A DNA stretch of 46,745 nt from Streptomyces sp. yr375 (GCF_900110755.1 NZ_FOFF01000060.1:1-46745); one strand, 5' to 3'. Positions 1-8,590 are shown, counted from the first letter of the stretch. Translations and numbers: made by a program. Notes: a model not told the origin generated them from the sequence alone.

Positions 1-39
1 ACGTGGACGGCCGCGCTCGCCCGGAAGGAGAAAGAGACC

Positions 40-876
40 TTGTCCGGCCCAACCCCTGAACTCCCGATCGTGGTGCTCGACGCCCTCATGCCCACGACTC
101 AGCGCATGGTCATCAATCGTCGAGGCTCCACGGTCTGGGAGGTGGAGAGCCACCGGGGCCACTACGCCGTGAAGGTCGGCCATCCGATCGAGGCCACGGC
201 CGAGTGGCCCGCCCAGCCCTGGACCGCGCTCGCCCCCGCACGCGAGGGGGCCGTCCTGCATCGTCTCGGCCTCGACACCATCGCCTACGGCGAATGGGAG
301 CACGGCACCTGGAACTTCCAGCCGTGGCACGAAGGACCAGACCTCCACACCCTGTGGGAGCCGTGCCGTAAGCGAAGCTCGGCCATCAAACCCCATGCCA
401 GCGTGGCACGGAGATGTGCCGAAGCGCTCGCTGATCTCCACGTGAGGGGCTGGGCTCACGGTGACGTGCAGCCCGCCCACTTCATCATCGGGCCGCAACG
501 GACGCATCTCATCGACCTCGCCCTTGCCCGTGGCGAACAGGTGCCCGAGGGATACGACTTCCCGTTCCGCGGCTGCCTCGTCCACTACGAGGCACCGGAG
601 ATCGCCCGCAGCGTCCTCGACACCGGGCAGGCCGAGCCGACACAGGAAGCCGACATCTACGCCCTCGGGGCCTCCCTCCTCATCTCCGCCACCGGCTGGC
701 GGGCGGTCGAATACCCGGACGACGCACCACGCCCCGTACAGCGAGAAGCAGTGGCCAGCGGTCGGCGTCGGCCCGTGAAGATGCCCGGCGAGCTGAGCGA
801 ACTGGTCGACGCCATGCTCAGCCACGCCCCGGCGAATCGGCCCACCATCTACGAGGTGATCAAAGCCCTGATCTGA
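40..876 (+). CDS. Protein-kinase-fold protein (Hanks-like, atypical)
   Basis: A 278-residue cytosolic protein with a recognisable protein-kinase core. It has an AVK motif (Lys45), a candidate helix-C Glu69, the catalytic-loop sequence HGDVQPAHF (residues 140-148, Asp142), DLA in place of DFG (Asp159), YEAPE (193-197) and DIYALG (215-220). The usual catalytic-loop Asn is His147 and the Gly of DFG is missing, so activity may be altered or lost. There is no transmembrane segment, PASTA or other sensor domain, so it is shorter than typical receptor Ser/Thr kinases. The start is TTG at 40, chosen because GGAAGGAG lies about 10 bases upstream. Substrate and partner are unknown; small actinobacterial kinase-like proteins of this size are poorly characterised. 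Confidence 0.75.
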   Translation: MSGPTPELPIVVLDALMPTTQRMVINRRGSTVWEVESHRGHYAVKVGHPIEATAEWPAQPWTALAPAREGAVLHRLGLDTIAYGEWEHGTWNFQPWHEGPDLHTLWEPCRKRSSAIKPHASVARRCAEALADLHVRGWAHGDVQPAHFIIGPQRTHLIDLALARGEQVPEGYDFPFRGCLVHYEAPEIARSVLDTGQAEPTQEADIYALGASLLISATGWRAVEYPDDAPRPVQREAVASGRRRPVKMPGELSELVDAMLSHAPANRPTIYEVIKALI

Positions 877-985
877 ACCCGACGCCCCAGCACAGGACCG
901 GGCCACCCCTCAGCCTGGACAGCATTCCAGGCCTGTGTCCGTTTCCTTCAAGACCCGTTGCCTCGGCCCGGCCTACCGTGGCCGT

Positions 986-1378
986 ATGAGTCCACGATTT
1001 GATGCCATCGGGCTGGTCGTCTCCGACATGGCCGCCTCCGTCGCCTTCTACCGCCGGCTCGGGTTCGGGTTTGGTGAGGGTGCTGAGCGGGAGCCGCATG
1101 TGGAGGCTGAACTGCCTGGTGGGTTGCGGTTGTTGTTGGATACCGAGGACACCGTTCGGTCGTTCCATCCGGGGTGGCGGCGGCCGTCCGGAAGTGGGCG
1201 GGCCTCGCTCGCGCTGCGCTGTGAGACGCCGGGGGAGGTCGATGCCGTGTACGAGGAGGTGGTGGGTGCCGGTCATCATGGCGAGCTGAAGCCGTGGGAC
1301 GCCTTCTGGGGGCAGCGGTACGCCGTCGTGCACGATCCCGACGGCAACGGCGTCGACCTGTTCGCGCCGCTGGCCTAG
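986..1378 (+). CDS. VOC (glyoxalase/bleomycin-resistance-like) family protein
   Basis: A 130-residue single VOC protein. The N-terminal half begins FDAIGLVVSDMAASVAFYRR and the C-terminal half has YAVVHDPDGNGVDLF, the two beta-alpha-beta-beta-beta signatures of the fold. The ATG at 986 starts at the conserved first strand; an in-frame GTG at 935 would add 17 residues that do not look like the family. The first usual metal-ligand His is Leu (AIGLVV), so this may be a binding or sequestering member rather than an enzyme. It converges on the AraC-type gene and the two stop codons overlap. The specific substrate cannot be read from sequence. Confidence 0.75.
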   Translation: MSPRFDAIGLVVSDMAASVAFYRRLGFGFGEGAEREPHVEAELPGGLRLLLDTEDTVRSFHPGWRRPSGSGRASLALRCETPGEVDAVYEEVVGAGHHGELKPWDAFWGQRYAVVHDPDGNGVDLFAPLA

Positions 1379-2076
1379 CGCAGCAGCTCACCCAGTGTGC
1401 GGCCCGTGAACTCCCTTACGTCTCGGGCCAGATGGGCCTGGTCGGCGTAACCGGCGCGGGCCGCCGTGTCCGCGTACGGCACCCCTGACCGGGCCAGCGC
1501 CAGAGCCCGTTGCAGGCGGAGGATGCGGGCCAGGGTCTTGGGGCCGTAGCCGAAGGCGGTCAGTGAGCGGCGGTGCAACTGGCGGGCGCCGATGCCGAGT
1601 TCGTCGGCCGTCGCGGCCACCGGCCGGCCTGCGGCGAGGGCGGCGACCAGGCGGCGCAGTACGGGGTCGGGCGGGGCCGCGCGCTCCAGTGCCAGTGTCT
1701 CCAGCGCCGCCGTCGGCTGCGGCGACGCGGCGACCCGGGCGTTCAGACGCCGTACCTCCGGTGCCGGCCACAGGTCTGCCAACTCCACCCGCCGGTCGCG
1801 TAGTTCGTGGGCCGGTACGCCCAGGAGGGCCGGTGCCGTGCCGGGGTGGAGGCGGATGCCCGCCCAGGGCACGGGCGGGCCGTCGGGGACGTGGGCCCGG
1901 GTGTCCGGTCCGGCGACCAGCAGCCTGCCCTCGCTCCACAGCAGATCCATGCAGCCGTCGGGCAGCACCGGAGACATGGGTGACATGGGGAGCGGGCCGG
2001 GGTTCGTCGGCGGCGTGTTCGTCCATACCACCGCCCCGGTCAGCCGGGAGGGCCGCTCCTCGTACACGTATTCCAC
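1375..2076 (-). CDS. AraC-family transcriptional regulator
   Basis: About 233 residues. The C-terminal ~100 residues are a double helix-turn-helix of the AraC/XylS type: the first recognition helix is in the ATADELGIGARQLHRR region and the second in ARAGYADQAHLARDVREFTG. The N-terminal part, including LPDGCMDLLW, resembles the ligand-binding domain found in many actinobacterial AraC regulators next to VOC or DNA-repair-like genes. The start is uncertain: GTG at 2076 gives an N-terminus VEYVYEERPS that looks family-like, and the frame is open to 2100. It lies 33 bases downstream of the YihY gene on the same strand, so the two may be co-transcribed. It converges with the VOC gene, a plausible target. 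Confidence 0.8.
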   Translation of the reverse strand: MEYVYEERPSRLTGAVVWTNTPPTNPGPLPMSPMSPVLPDGCMDLLWSEGRLLVAGPDTRAHVPDGPPVPWAGIRLHPGTAPALLGVPAHELRDRRVELADLWPAPEVRRLNARVAASPQPTAALETLALERAAPPDPVLRRLVAALAAGRPVAATADELGIGARQLHRRSLTAFGYGPKTLARILRLQRALALARSGVPYADTAARAGYADQAHLARDVREFTGRTLGELLR

Positions 2077-2109
2077 GTTACGCCGCCCCGAAGGGGGCAC
2101 GCCAAGGGC

Positions 2110-3363
2110 TCACTTCCCCGGGGGCCGACCCTCCCCGTTGCCGCCGTTCGCTCCATTCGCACCCTTGCGGCCGTTCCCGCCGTTCCCGCCGGTCGCCCCG
2201 CTGGCCCCGTTGCCCCCGTTGCCCGCATTCCCCTTCGGGGAACTCTTCGCATGGGTGCGGAAGCGGCCCGTCACGTCCTCCGGGGGAAGGAAGCGGGACC
2301 AGCGTTCGGGGAACTCGGACGGCATGTCGGGGTCGTCGGGGTCGTCGTCCTCGTGGGAGCGAATCGCGGCCACGCGGGCAACGTACTCCGCGGCCTCCTC
2401 CTGCCGTAGCCTTTCGTTGGCGGCGCGGGCCGCGGCCGTCGCGGCGGCCGGCCAGACGCGGTCGATCGCGGCGTTGACGGCGGCGCCGACCAGCACGGCG
2501 AAGGCGGACACGCCGATCCACAGCAGAACGGCGACGGCGGCGGCGAGGGAGCCGTAGATCGTGGCGCCCTCGATCGTGTTCGTCAGGTAGATGCGCAGCA
2601 GGAAACTGCCGAGCACCCACATGCCGAGGGCGACGAGCGCGCCGGGCACGTCCTCGATCCACGGGGAGCGGACAGGCACGGAGACGTGGTAGAGCGTCGT
2701 CAGGAACGCGATGGACAGGACGATCACGACGGGCCAGTACAGGACCTGCACCACGGTCGTCGACCAGGGCACGATCCGCACCACCGCGTCCGGCCCGGCG
2801 ACCATCAGGGGCAGCGCGATCGAGCCGATCAGCAGGGCCGCGACGAACAGCAGGAACGCCACCAGCCGCGTCTTGACGATGCCGCGCACCCCGTCGAGGC
2901 CGTACATGACGGTGATCGTGTCGATGAAGACGTTCACCGCGCGCGAGCCGGACCACAGCGCGAACAGGAAGCCGATGGAGATGACGTCGGGACGGCCGCC
3001 CCGCATCACGTCGTCGAGGATCGGCTGGGCGATCTGCCGGACGCCCTTGTCCGACAGGACCGTGCGCGAGGCCTCCAGGAGGTTGCTCTCCAGGCTGCTG
3101 ATGGAGTCGGTGCCGGTCCAGTCGTCGACGTAGCCGAGCAGGCCGATGAGGCTGAGGAGCAGCGGCGGCACGGACAGCAGCGTGAAGAAGGCGGCCTCGG
3201 CGGCGAGGCCGAGGATGCGGTACTCGACGCAGGAGTTGACGGTGTCCTTCACCAGCAGCCAGGCGGTCCGGCGCTTGGAGACGTTCCGGTAAAGGGCACG
3301 CGCCCGGTGGAGACGCCCGGTGGGGCTCCCGGGTTGCTCGGGGGACTGACTTGCTGGCTGCAC
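2110..3363 (-). CDS. YihY/BrkB-family inner-membrane protein with Gly/Asn-rich tail
   Basis: 417 residues. The central ~270 residues carry about six hydrophobic segments of the YihY/virulence-factor BrkB family (for example LGLAAEAAFFTLLSVPPLLL and VLLWIGVSAFAVLVGAAVNA). This family was once misassigned as RNase BN and its transport role is unproven. After the membrane domain come a charged cytosolic stretch rich in Asp/Glu and then a roughly 45-residue C-terminal tail built almost wholly of Gly, Asn and Ala (GNGGNG-type repeats), encoded by repetitive GC-rich DNA at about 2115-2240. The start is GTG at 3363. The AraC-type gene follows on the same strand. Confidence 0.85.
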   Translation of the reverse strand: MQPASQSPEQPGSPTGRLHRARALYRNVSKRRTAWLLVKDTVNSCVEYRILGLAAEAAFFTLLSVPPLLLSLIGLLGYVDDWTGTDSISSLESNLLEASRTVLSDKGVRQIAQPILDDVMRGGRPDVISIGFLFALWSGSRAVNVFIDTITVMYGLDGVRGIVKTRLVAFLLFVAALLIGSIALPLMVAGPDAVVRIVPWSTTVVQVLYWPVVIVLSIAFLTTLYHVSVPVRSPWIEDVPGALVALGMWVLGSFLLRIYLTNTIEGATIYGSLAAAVAVLLWIGVSAFAVLVGAAVNAAIDRVWPAAATAAARAANERLRQEEAAEYVARVAAIRSHEDDDPDDPDMPSEFPERWSRFLPPEDVTGRFRTHAKSSPKGNAGNGGNGASGATGGNGGNGRKGANGANGGNGEGRPPGK

Positions 3364-3494
3364 GCCCTAAAGGTATCCGCCGTTCGGGGCTGCACTCACC
3401 TTCGGACGTACCTTCGAACCCGGCTCGGACTCTTCTCCCGACCCGCGGGCTTGGGACGGCCATGAGCGCCGTACCCGGGGGTAGGTTCAGGGGC

Positions 3495-5183
3495 ATGACA
3501 GGCAGCACCCACACCGTGACCAACCAGCCCCCACCCCTGACCGGCTACGACGTCTACGGCACCGATCAGGCGCTGGTGGCCGCCGTCGAACGGCACCTGG
3601 ATCCGGAGCTGCTCGACGAGGCGCGCGGCGAGTTGTCGGCGCTCGGGCAGGCGGCCGGATCGGCGCAGGTGCAGGAGTGGGCGGTGCAGGCCGACACCGG
3701 TCCGCCGAAACTGCGCACACACGACCGGTACGGGCATCGCGTCGACGAGGTCGAGTTTCATCCGGCGTGGCACCGGCTGCTCGGCAAGGGCGTCGGGGCC
3801 GGGCTGACGAACGCCTGGGGGCGGCCGGGCGGGCATGTGCGGCGGGCGGCGGGGTTCCTGGTGTGGACGCAGGCCGAGGCGGGCAACGGCTGTCCGCTGT
3901 CGATGACCCATGCGGCGGTGCCGGCGCTGCGCACCGACCCGGAGCTGGCCGCCGAGTGGGAGCCCCGGCTGACGTCCACGGTCTACGACCGTGAGCTGCG
4001 GCCGGCCCGGCTGAAGTCCGGGGCGCTGTTCGGGATGGGGATGACGGAGAAGCAGGGCGGCAGCGACGTACGGGCCAACACGACCGTCGCCACCGCGCTC
4101 GCCGAGGATGGGACGTACGAGCTGACCGGGCACAAGTGGTTCTGCTCGGCGCCCATGTCGGACGGGTTCCTGGTGCTCGCCCAGGCCACACCCGACCGGG
4201 GCGAGGGCGGGCTCACGTGTTTCCTCGTGCCGCGCGTGCTCGAGGACGGCAGCCGTAACGTCTTCCGCCTCCAGCGGCTCAAGGACAAGCTGGGCAACCG
4301 GTCCAACGCCTCCGGGGAGGTCGAGTTCGACGGGACGTGGGCGCGCCGGGTCGGTGAGGAGGGGCGCGGGGTGCGCACCATCATCGACATGGTCGCGGCG
4401 ACCCGGCTGGACTGTGTGCTGGGGTCGGCGGGGCTGATGCGGCAGGCGGTGGCGCAGGCGATCCATCACTGCACGCACCGTGCGGCGTTCGGCGGGAAGC
4501 TCGTCGACAAACCGTTGATGCGCAATGTGCTGGCCGATCTCGCGCTGGAGTCGGAGGCGGCGACCACGCTCGCGCTGCGGCTGGCGGCCGCCTACGACGA
4601 CGGGGGCGAGCAGGAGCGGGCGCTGCTGCGGATCGCGATGCCGGCGGCCAAGTACTGGGTGACCAAGCGCTGTACGCCGATGACGGTGGAGGCCTTGGAG
4701 TGCCTGGGCGGAAACGGTTACGTGGAGGAGTCGGGGATGCCCCGGCTGGTGCGGGAGTCGCCGCTGAACTCGGTGTGGGAGGGCGCGGGCAACGTCCAGG
4801 CGCTGGATGTGCTGCGGGCGCTGCGCCAGGAGCCGCAGGCGCTGAACGCCTATCTCCAGGAGGTGGGGCTCGCGCGCGGGGCCGATCACCGGCTGGACGC
4901 GGCGATCAAGGGCCTGTTGACGGAACTGGCGGATCTGGACGGCGTGGAGGCGCGGGCCAGGCGGCTGGCGGAGCGCTTCGCGCTGGTGCTCCAGGGGTCG
5001 CTGCTCGTGCGGTTCGCACCGCCGGAAGTCGCCGACGCGTTCTGCGCCTCCCGACTGGGCGGCGACGCGGGCGCGGCCTTCGGGACGCTGCCCCACACCC
5101 TGGACCTGGCGACGATCGTCGACCGGGCCGCCCCCCGACCCTGCCCGGCCAGCAGGTCTTCTGACCCGGCCACCCCGGCCTGA
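3495..5183 (+). CDS. Acyl-CoA dehydrogenase, AidB-like
   Basis: 562 residues, FAD-dependent acyl-CoA dehydrogenase fold. The AidB-like subgroup is indicated by MTEKQGGSDVRANT (FAD-binding middle domain), GHKWFCSAPMSDGFLVLAQ, and the C-terminal block ECLGGNGYVEESGMPRLVRE followed by NSVWEGAGNV, in which Glu429 occupies the catalytic-base position. The ATG at 3495 is preferred; the frame is open to 3351 but the extra residues look non-coding. E. coli AidB is linked to the alkylation response; the role of actinobacterial homologues is not settled, and ordinary acyl-CoA oxidation is also possible. The final codons run into degenerate repeat DNA, and the C-terminus PCPASRSSDPATPA looks unconserved. 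Confidence 0.85.
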   Translation: MTGSTHTVTNQPPPLTGYDVYGTDQALVAAVERHLDPELLDEARGELSALGQAAGSAQVQEWAVQADTGPPKLRTHDRYGHRVDEVEFHPAWHRLLGKGVGAGLTNAWGRPGGHVRRAAGFLVWTQAEAGNGCPLSMTHAAVPALRTDPELAAEWEPRLTSTVYDRELRPARLKSGALFGMGMTEKQGGSDVRANTTVATALAEDGTYELTGHKWFCSAPMSDGFLVLAQATPDRGEGGLTCFLVPRVLEDGSRNVFRLQRLKDKLGNRSNASGEVEFDGTWARRVGEEGRGVRTIIDMVAATRLDCVLGSAGLMRQAVAQAIHHCTHRAAFGGKLVDKPLMRNVLADLALESEAATTLALRLAAAYDDGGEQERALLRIAMPAAKYWVTKRCTPMTVEALECLGGNGYVEESGMPRLVRESPLNSVWEGAGNVQALDVLRALRQEPQALNAYLQEVGLARGADHRLDAAIKGLLTELADLDGVEARARRLAERFALVLQGSLLVRFAPPEVADAFCASRLGGDAGAAFGTLPHTLDLATIVDRAAPRPCPASRSSDPATPA

Positions 5184-5310
5184 CCGACCAACCAACCAAC
5201 CTGACCCGGAAACCCGACGTGACCGACTAGCAGGCCTGACCCGGATACCCGCCTGACCGACCAACAGGCCTGCCCCAGACGCCCAACCCGACCCGGAAAC
5301 CCCGCCTGAC
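5160..5310. repeat. Degenerate direct repeats after the AidB-like gene
   Basis: The motif CTGACCCGG (or a close variant), often followed by AAACCC or ATACCC and alternating with CTGACCGACCAAC, recurs about eight times. It starts inside the last codons of the acyl-CoA dehydrogenase gene and continues downstream. No ORF of interest is present. It looks like slippage-expanded intergenic DNA. Confidence 0.6.
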
Positions 5311-5390
5311 CCCGTCCGCCCGCAAAAACCCGCAGCAACTCTCGATCAACCGGGGAGTATTGAGCGGCGAACCCTGCGGAGCAGGTGGCA

Positions 5391-5422
5391 GGGGTGGTGC
5401 TGCGCCGACACGGCACCACCCC
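5391..5422 (+). terminator. Hairpin, possible terminator
   Basis: GGGGTGGTGC (5391-5400) pairs perfectly with GCACCACCCC (5413-5422) across a 12-base loop. A smaller hairpin precedes it. It lies about 210 bases past the acyl-CoA dehydrogenase stop, with no U-tract, as is common for GC-rich actinobacterial terminators. Confidence 0.5.
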
Positions 5423-5504
5423 CGCCGTAATGGCCCTGCGAGGCCAGAATTGCCGCTCTCACGGCATGGCTCAAGTTTCAAACAGACTGTGGATGTTCAC
5501 CAGG

Positions 5505-5522
5505 GTTGCAGGGGGTTGCAAC
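5505..5522. promoter_or_regulatory. GTTGCA direct repeat with palindrome, candidate operator
   Basis: GTTGCA occurs at 5505-5510 and again at 5515-5520, exactly 10 bp apart; the second copy is part of the perfect palindrome GTTGCAAC (5515-5522). The position, about 135 bases upstream of the GAF regulator start, suits an autoregulatory site. This is inference from symmetry and spacing only. Confidence 0.4.
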
Positions 5523-5657
5523 ATCTCGGCGGTTGTGACCGGACTATGTCCCTCCGTCACGGGCGGACGGCAAGATAGGGCCTTCAGCAAGACCGGAAAC
5601 AGTCGGCGCAGGAGCTTGACACCCGGTTGTCCGCCTGTCTGCTCCCCGGGAGGCCCA

Positions 5658-6950
5658 GTGGCGCTGCCACCGATGAACGTGCCGCAGCTCGCGGCCGCCG
5701 ACGCCGCGCGGGCGGCGCGGATGCTCAACGAGGTGCGGGACGCCCGGCTGGCCGGCCAGCGGGCGCGCGTCGCCCCGCGCCCGGTGATCGAGCAGTCCTG
5801 GGATCGGATGCTGCGCAGCGGCGTCGACCCCGAGCACGATTTCCGGGCGGGGCTGCTCAGCGCCGACGAAGTGCGCAGACGGCGCGAGGAGTCGCCGTTG
5901 CGGGAGGTGCTGCCGGTGCTGCGGGAGGGGCTGTTGTCGGTCGCGGACGCCGCCCACCACATCATGGTCGTCGCCGACGAGGAGGGCCGGGTGCTGTGGC
6001 GTGAGGGCTGCAACCCCGTGCTGCGCAAGGCCGACGGGCTCGGCTTCGAACTGGGCGCGGACTGGGGCGAGTCCGTGGTCGGCACCAACGGCGTGGGCAC
6101 GCCGGCGGTGGTGCGCCGGCCCGTGCAGGTGTTCGCCGCCGAGCACTTCGTACGGTCGCACACGACCTGGACCTGCGCGGGCGCGCCGATCACCGACCCT
6201 CGCAACGGCCGGCTGCTCGGGGTGATCGACGTCAGCGGCCCGCTGGAGACGATGCATCCGGCCACCCTCGCCTGGGTCGACGCGGTGGCGAAGCTCGCCG
6301 AGTCCAGGCTGCGGGAGAAACACCTGAGTTCGCTGGAACGGCTGCGCGCGGTGGCCGCCCCCGTGCTGGCCCGGCTCGCCGGCCGGGGTGCGGTGGTGGA
6401 CGGCGACGGCTGGACGGCCGCGGTGACCGGGATGCCGTACGCGAGCCGGATCGCGCTGCCCAAGTCGCCGTCCCCGGGCCGCCGATGGCTGCCGGCGCTC
6501 GGGTTGTGCTCGGTCGAGCCGCTGGCCGGGGGCTGGCTGGTGCGGTCGGTGACAGATGGCGCGGAACCGCTGCCGGGCGGCGCGACCCGGATCGTGCTGG
6601 ACCTGACCCGGCCCCGGAGCTGGTCGGTGACGGTGTCGGGCGGCGCGGGGTCGTGGTGCCACGAACTCAGCCCCCGACACGCCGAGTTGCTGTACCTGCT
6701 GGCGACGCACCGCGGCGGCCGCAGCGCGGCGGGCCTGGCCGAGGACATGTTCGGCGACCCGGGCCGCACGGTGACCGTGCGGGCCGAACTGTCCCGGGTG
6801 CGGCGGTATCTGGGGGGACTACTGCAACACCGGCCGTATCGTTTCTGCGAGGAAGCCGAGGTCGAGCTGCTGCTGCCGGCTGATCCGAAGGGCCTGCTGC
6901 CCCACTCGATCGCGCCCGCGGTGGTACGCGACCGCACGTCGACACCGTAG
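5658..6950 (+). CDS. GAF-domain transcriptional regulator
   Basis: About 430 residues. The N-terminus (RPVIEQSWDRMLRSGVDP) and the following region (HHIMVVADEEGRVLWREG, then GESVVGTNGVGTP) match the sensory domain of acetoin/alcohol-metabolism regulators of the AcoR type, including a GAF domain (roughly residues 70-215, ending near GVIDVSGPLE). The AAA+ sigma-54 interaction domain is absent. The C-terminus (LSPRHAELLYLLATHRGG, then VRAELSRVRRYLGGLL) looks like a winged-helix DNA-binding domain instead of the usual Fis-type helix. The GTG at 5658 is chosen for the GGGAGG just upstream; an ATG at 5673 is the alternative. The ligand is unknown; relatives usually control aldehyde or alcohol dehydrogenase genes, none of which is adjacent here. 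Confidence 0.75.
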   Translation: MALPPMNVPQLAAADAARAARMLNEVRDARLAGQRARVAPRPVIEQSWDRMLRSGVDPEHDFRAGLLSADEVRRRREESPLREVLPVLREGLLSVADAAHHIMVVADEEGRVLWREGCNPVLRKADGLGFELGADWGESVVGTNGVGTPAVVRRPVQVFAAEHFVRSHTTWTCAGAPITDPRNGRLLGVIDVSGPLETMHPATLAWVDAVAKLAESRLREKHLSSLERLRAVAAPVLARLAGRGAVVDGDGWTAAVTGMPYASRIALPKSPSPGRRWLPALGLCSVEPLAGGWLVRSVTDGAEPLPGGATRIVLDLTRPRSWSVTVSGGAGSWCHELSPRHAELLYLLATHRGGRSAAGLAEDMFGDPGRTVTVRAELSRVRRYLGGLLQHRPYRFCEEAEVELLLPADPKGLLPHSIAPAVVRDRTSTP

Positions 6951-7173
6951 GCACCGTGCGTCGACACCGTGACGACAGCGCGTCGGCACCACGGCTACAG
7001 CACGTGGTCACCATGCCTCACCCAAGTCCTTCGGGTGGCATCTTCCGCATATTTGCGCGGTCTTCGTCCGCCACGGCGGTCTGCTGCCGTAGCATCCCCC
7101 TACGGGTCACCCCACCTGCTCCTCGGTCAACGTACGGATCATCAGGCGCAGTTGGCCCGCCTCGGGAGGACGA

Positions 7174-8577
7174 ATGAAACATCGCGGCCGACACCGTCGG
7201 CGCAGGCGGGGCAGGGCGGTGCGGGCGTTCCTGTCCGGGACCGCTCTCGCGCTCACCGCCGCCGCCACCATGATCAGCGCCTCTCAGGCGACGGTGACCG
7301 ACGACGGACCCGGTGGGCTGAAGCCGCTCACCTCGGCGGCCGAGACCGGGAGACTGCGGCTGACGGAGAGCCTGGTGCCGCAGGCCACCCTGGACCGCCT
7401 CGCCGCGGGCATGGGCCGGCCGGTCGGCGTCGGCGCGGTGCTGGAGGACTCCGACCGCATCCTGCGGGACGCGATCGACTGCTCGCCCGCCGAGCGCGGG
7501 GCCCTGCCGGTCTCCCCCGTGGCCACCCGCGCGTACTGCTGGAACACGGATGACACCGCGGGCTGGCAGCCGGGCGCGGTCACCACCTCGGGGGACGCGG
7601 ACGACGACGGGTCCTGGGGCGCGAACCGGGTGATCCTCTCCGGCTGGTCGCGCAGCGGCGGCGCGGTCGCCGACCGGGGGCTGGCCCGGGTCGGCTTCCT
7701 GAACGCGGGCGATCTGAACCACCTCTCCTACACCTGGGCCCTGCTCGCCGTCCCGGTCGCCGACGGACGCGACTACCGGGGGCTCGTCTCCCATGTCTCC
7801 GGGATGGTCTGGTACCAGGACAAACTGCTGGTCACCGCCGACGCCGGGGGCCGGACCGCGCTGTATGTGTACGACATGAACCGCGTCCAGCGCGCGAGCG
7901 TCATGAGCGCCGCGGTCGGCCGGGTGCCGGGCGGCTGGTCGGCGCACGGCTACCGCTTCGTCCTGCCGGCCGTCGGCTCCTACGAGCTGAGCGGCGACGC
8001 GGACGCCCCGCACCCCACGACCGTCTCCCTGGACCGCAGCACCGCGCCGGACACCCTGGTCGCCGGCGAGTGGACCCTCGACGGCGGCGACCGGGGCGCG
8101 CACCTGTGGCGCTACCCCTTCAGCACCGCCCCCGGGCACTCGGGGCTGCTCGCCACGAGCGTCACCGGGCACGCGGCGGCCTCGGAGGCGTACGAGACGA
8201 AGCTGACCGGCGTACGGGGTGTGCTGTCGTACCGGGCGCACTGGTACGTGACCCGCGCCGCCGGTCCCCGGGACGACGGGCACGGGACGCTGTGGCGGCA
8301 GACCGCCGACCGGACGCACGGCACCGACACGGACGTCGACACCGGGAACACGTACGGCGCGGCGGGCGACAAGGCGGACGCCAAGGCCGACCGGGCGCGG
8401 GCCGCGGTGTGCGGTACCGCGGAGAAGCACAGTTGCTGGAGCCCGCAGACCGAGTCCCTCTCCTACTGGGAGGAGACCGGCGACGTCTGGACGCAGTCGG
8501 GACGGGCGCTCTTCGCGCTGCCGCTGGCCTCGATCGACCGGTCCACCGGACAATCGACAGAACAGCCGGGTGAATGA
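7174..8577 (+). CDS. Secreted protein of unknown function
   Basis: 467 residues starting at ATG 7174 with GGGAGGACGA just upstream. An Arg-rich N-terminus (RHRRRRRGR) followed by FLSGTALALTAAATMISASQA is a clear Sec- or Tat-like export signal. The mature part is rich in Trp, Tyr, Gly and Asp with repeated short strand-like patterns (SYTWALLAVPV, VSGMVWYQDKLLVTADAG, TALYVYDMNRV). That suggests a beta-propeller-like extracellular domain, but I do not recognise the family. Cys residues near 101 and 119 and near 414 and 420 could form disulfides. It is followed at once by the GNAT gene, probably in one transcript. No catalytic motif is visible. Confidence 0.75.
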   Translation: MKHRGRHRRRRRGRAVRAFLSGTALALTAAATMISASQATVTDDGPGGLKPLTSAAETGRLRLTESLVPQATLDRLAAGMGRPVGVGAVLEDSDRILRDAIDCSPAERGALPVSPVATRAYCWNTDDTAGWQPGAVTTSGDADDDGSWGANRVILSGWSRSGGAVADRGLARVGFLNAGDLNHLSYTWALLAVPVADGRDYRGLVSHVSGMVWYQDKLLVTADAGGRTALYVYDMNRVQRASVMSAAVGRVPGGWSAHGYRFVLPAVGSYELSGDADAPHPTTVSLDRSTAPDTLVAGEWTLDGGDRGAHLWRYPFSTAPGHSGLLATSVTGHAAASEAYETKLTGVRGVLSYRAHWYVTRAAGPRDDGHGTLWRQTADRTHGTDTDVDTGNTYGAAGDKADAKADRARAAVCGTAEKHSCWSPQTESLSYWEETGDVWTQSGRALFALPLASIDRSTGQSTEQPGE

Positions 8578-8590
8578 TTCCCTGACGGGC

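Larger units (their letters stand above)
5184..5657. other. Intergenic region between the AidB-like gene and the GAF regulator
   Basis: A 474-base gap. It holds the degenerate repeats (to about 5310), two hairpins (CCTGC-GGA-GCAGG at 5373-5385 and a 10-bp stem at 5391-5422), a GTTGCA direct repeat with an embedded palindrome (5505-5522), and the leader of the GAF-domain regulator gene. I see no convincing coding sequence in it. Confidence 0.6.

Noticed and set aside
5471..6967. 498-codon minus-strand frame opposite the GAF regulator
   Set aside because: Ser/Arg/Pro-rich shadow of a recognised gene; no domain.
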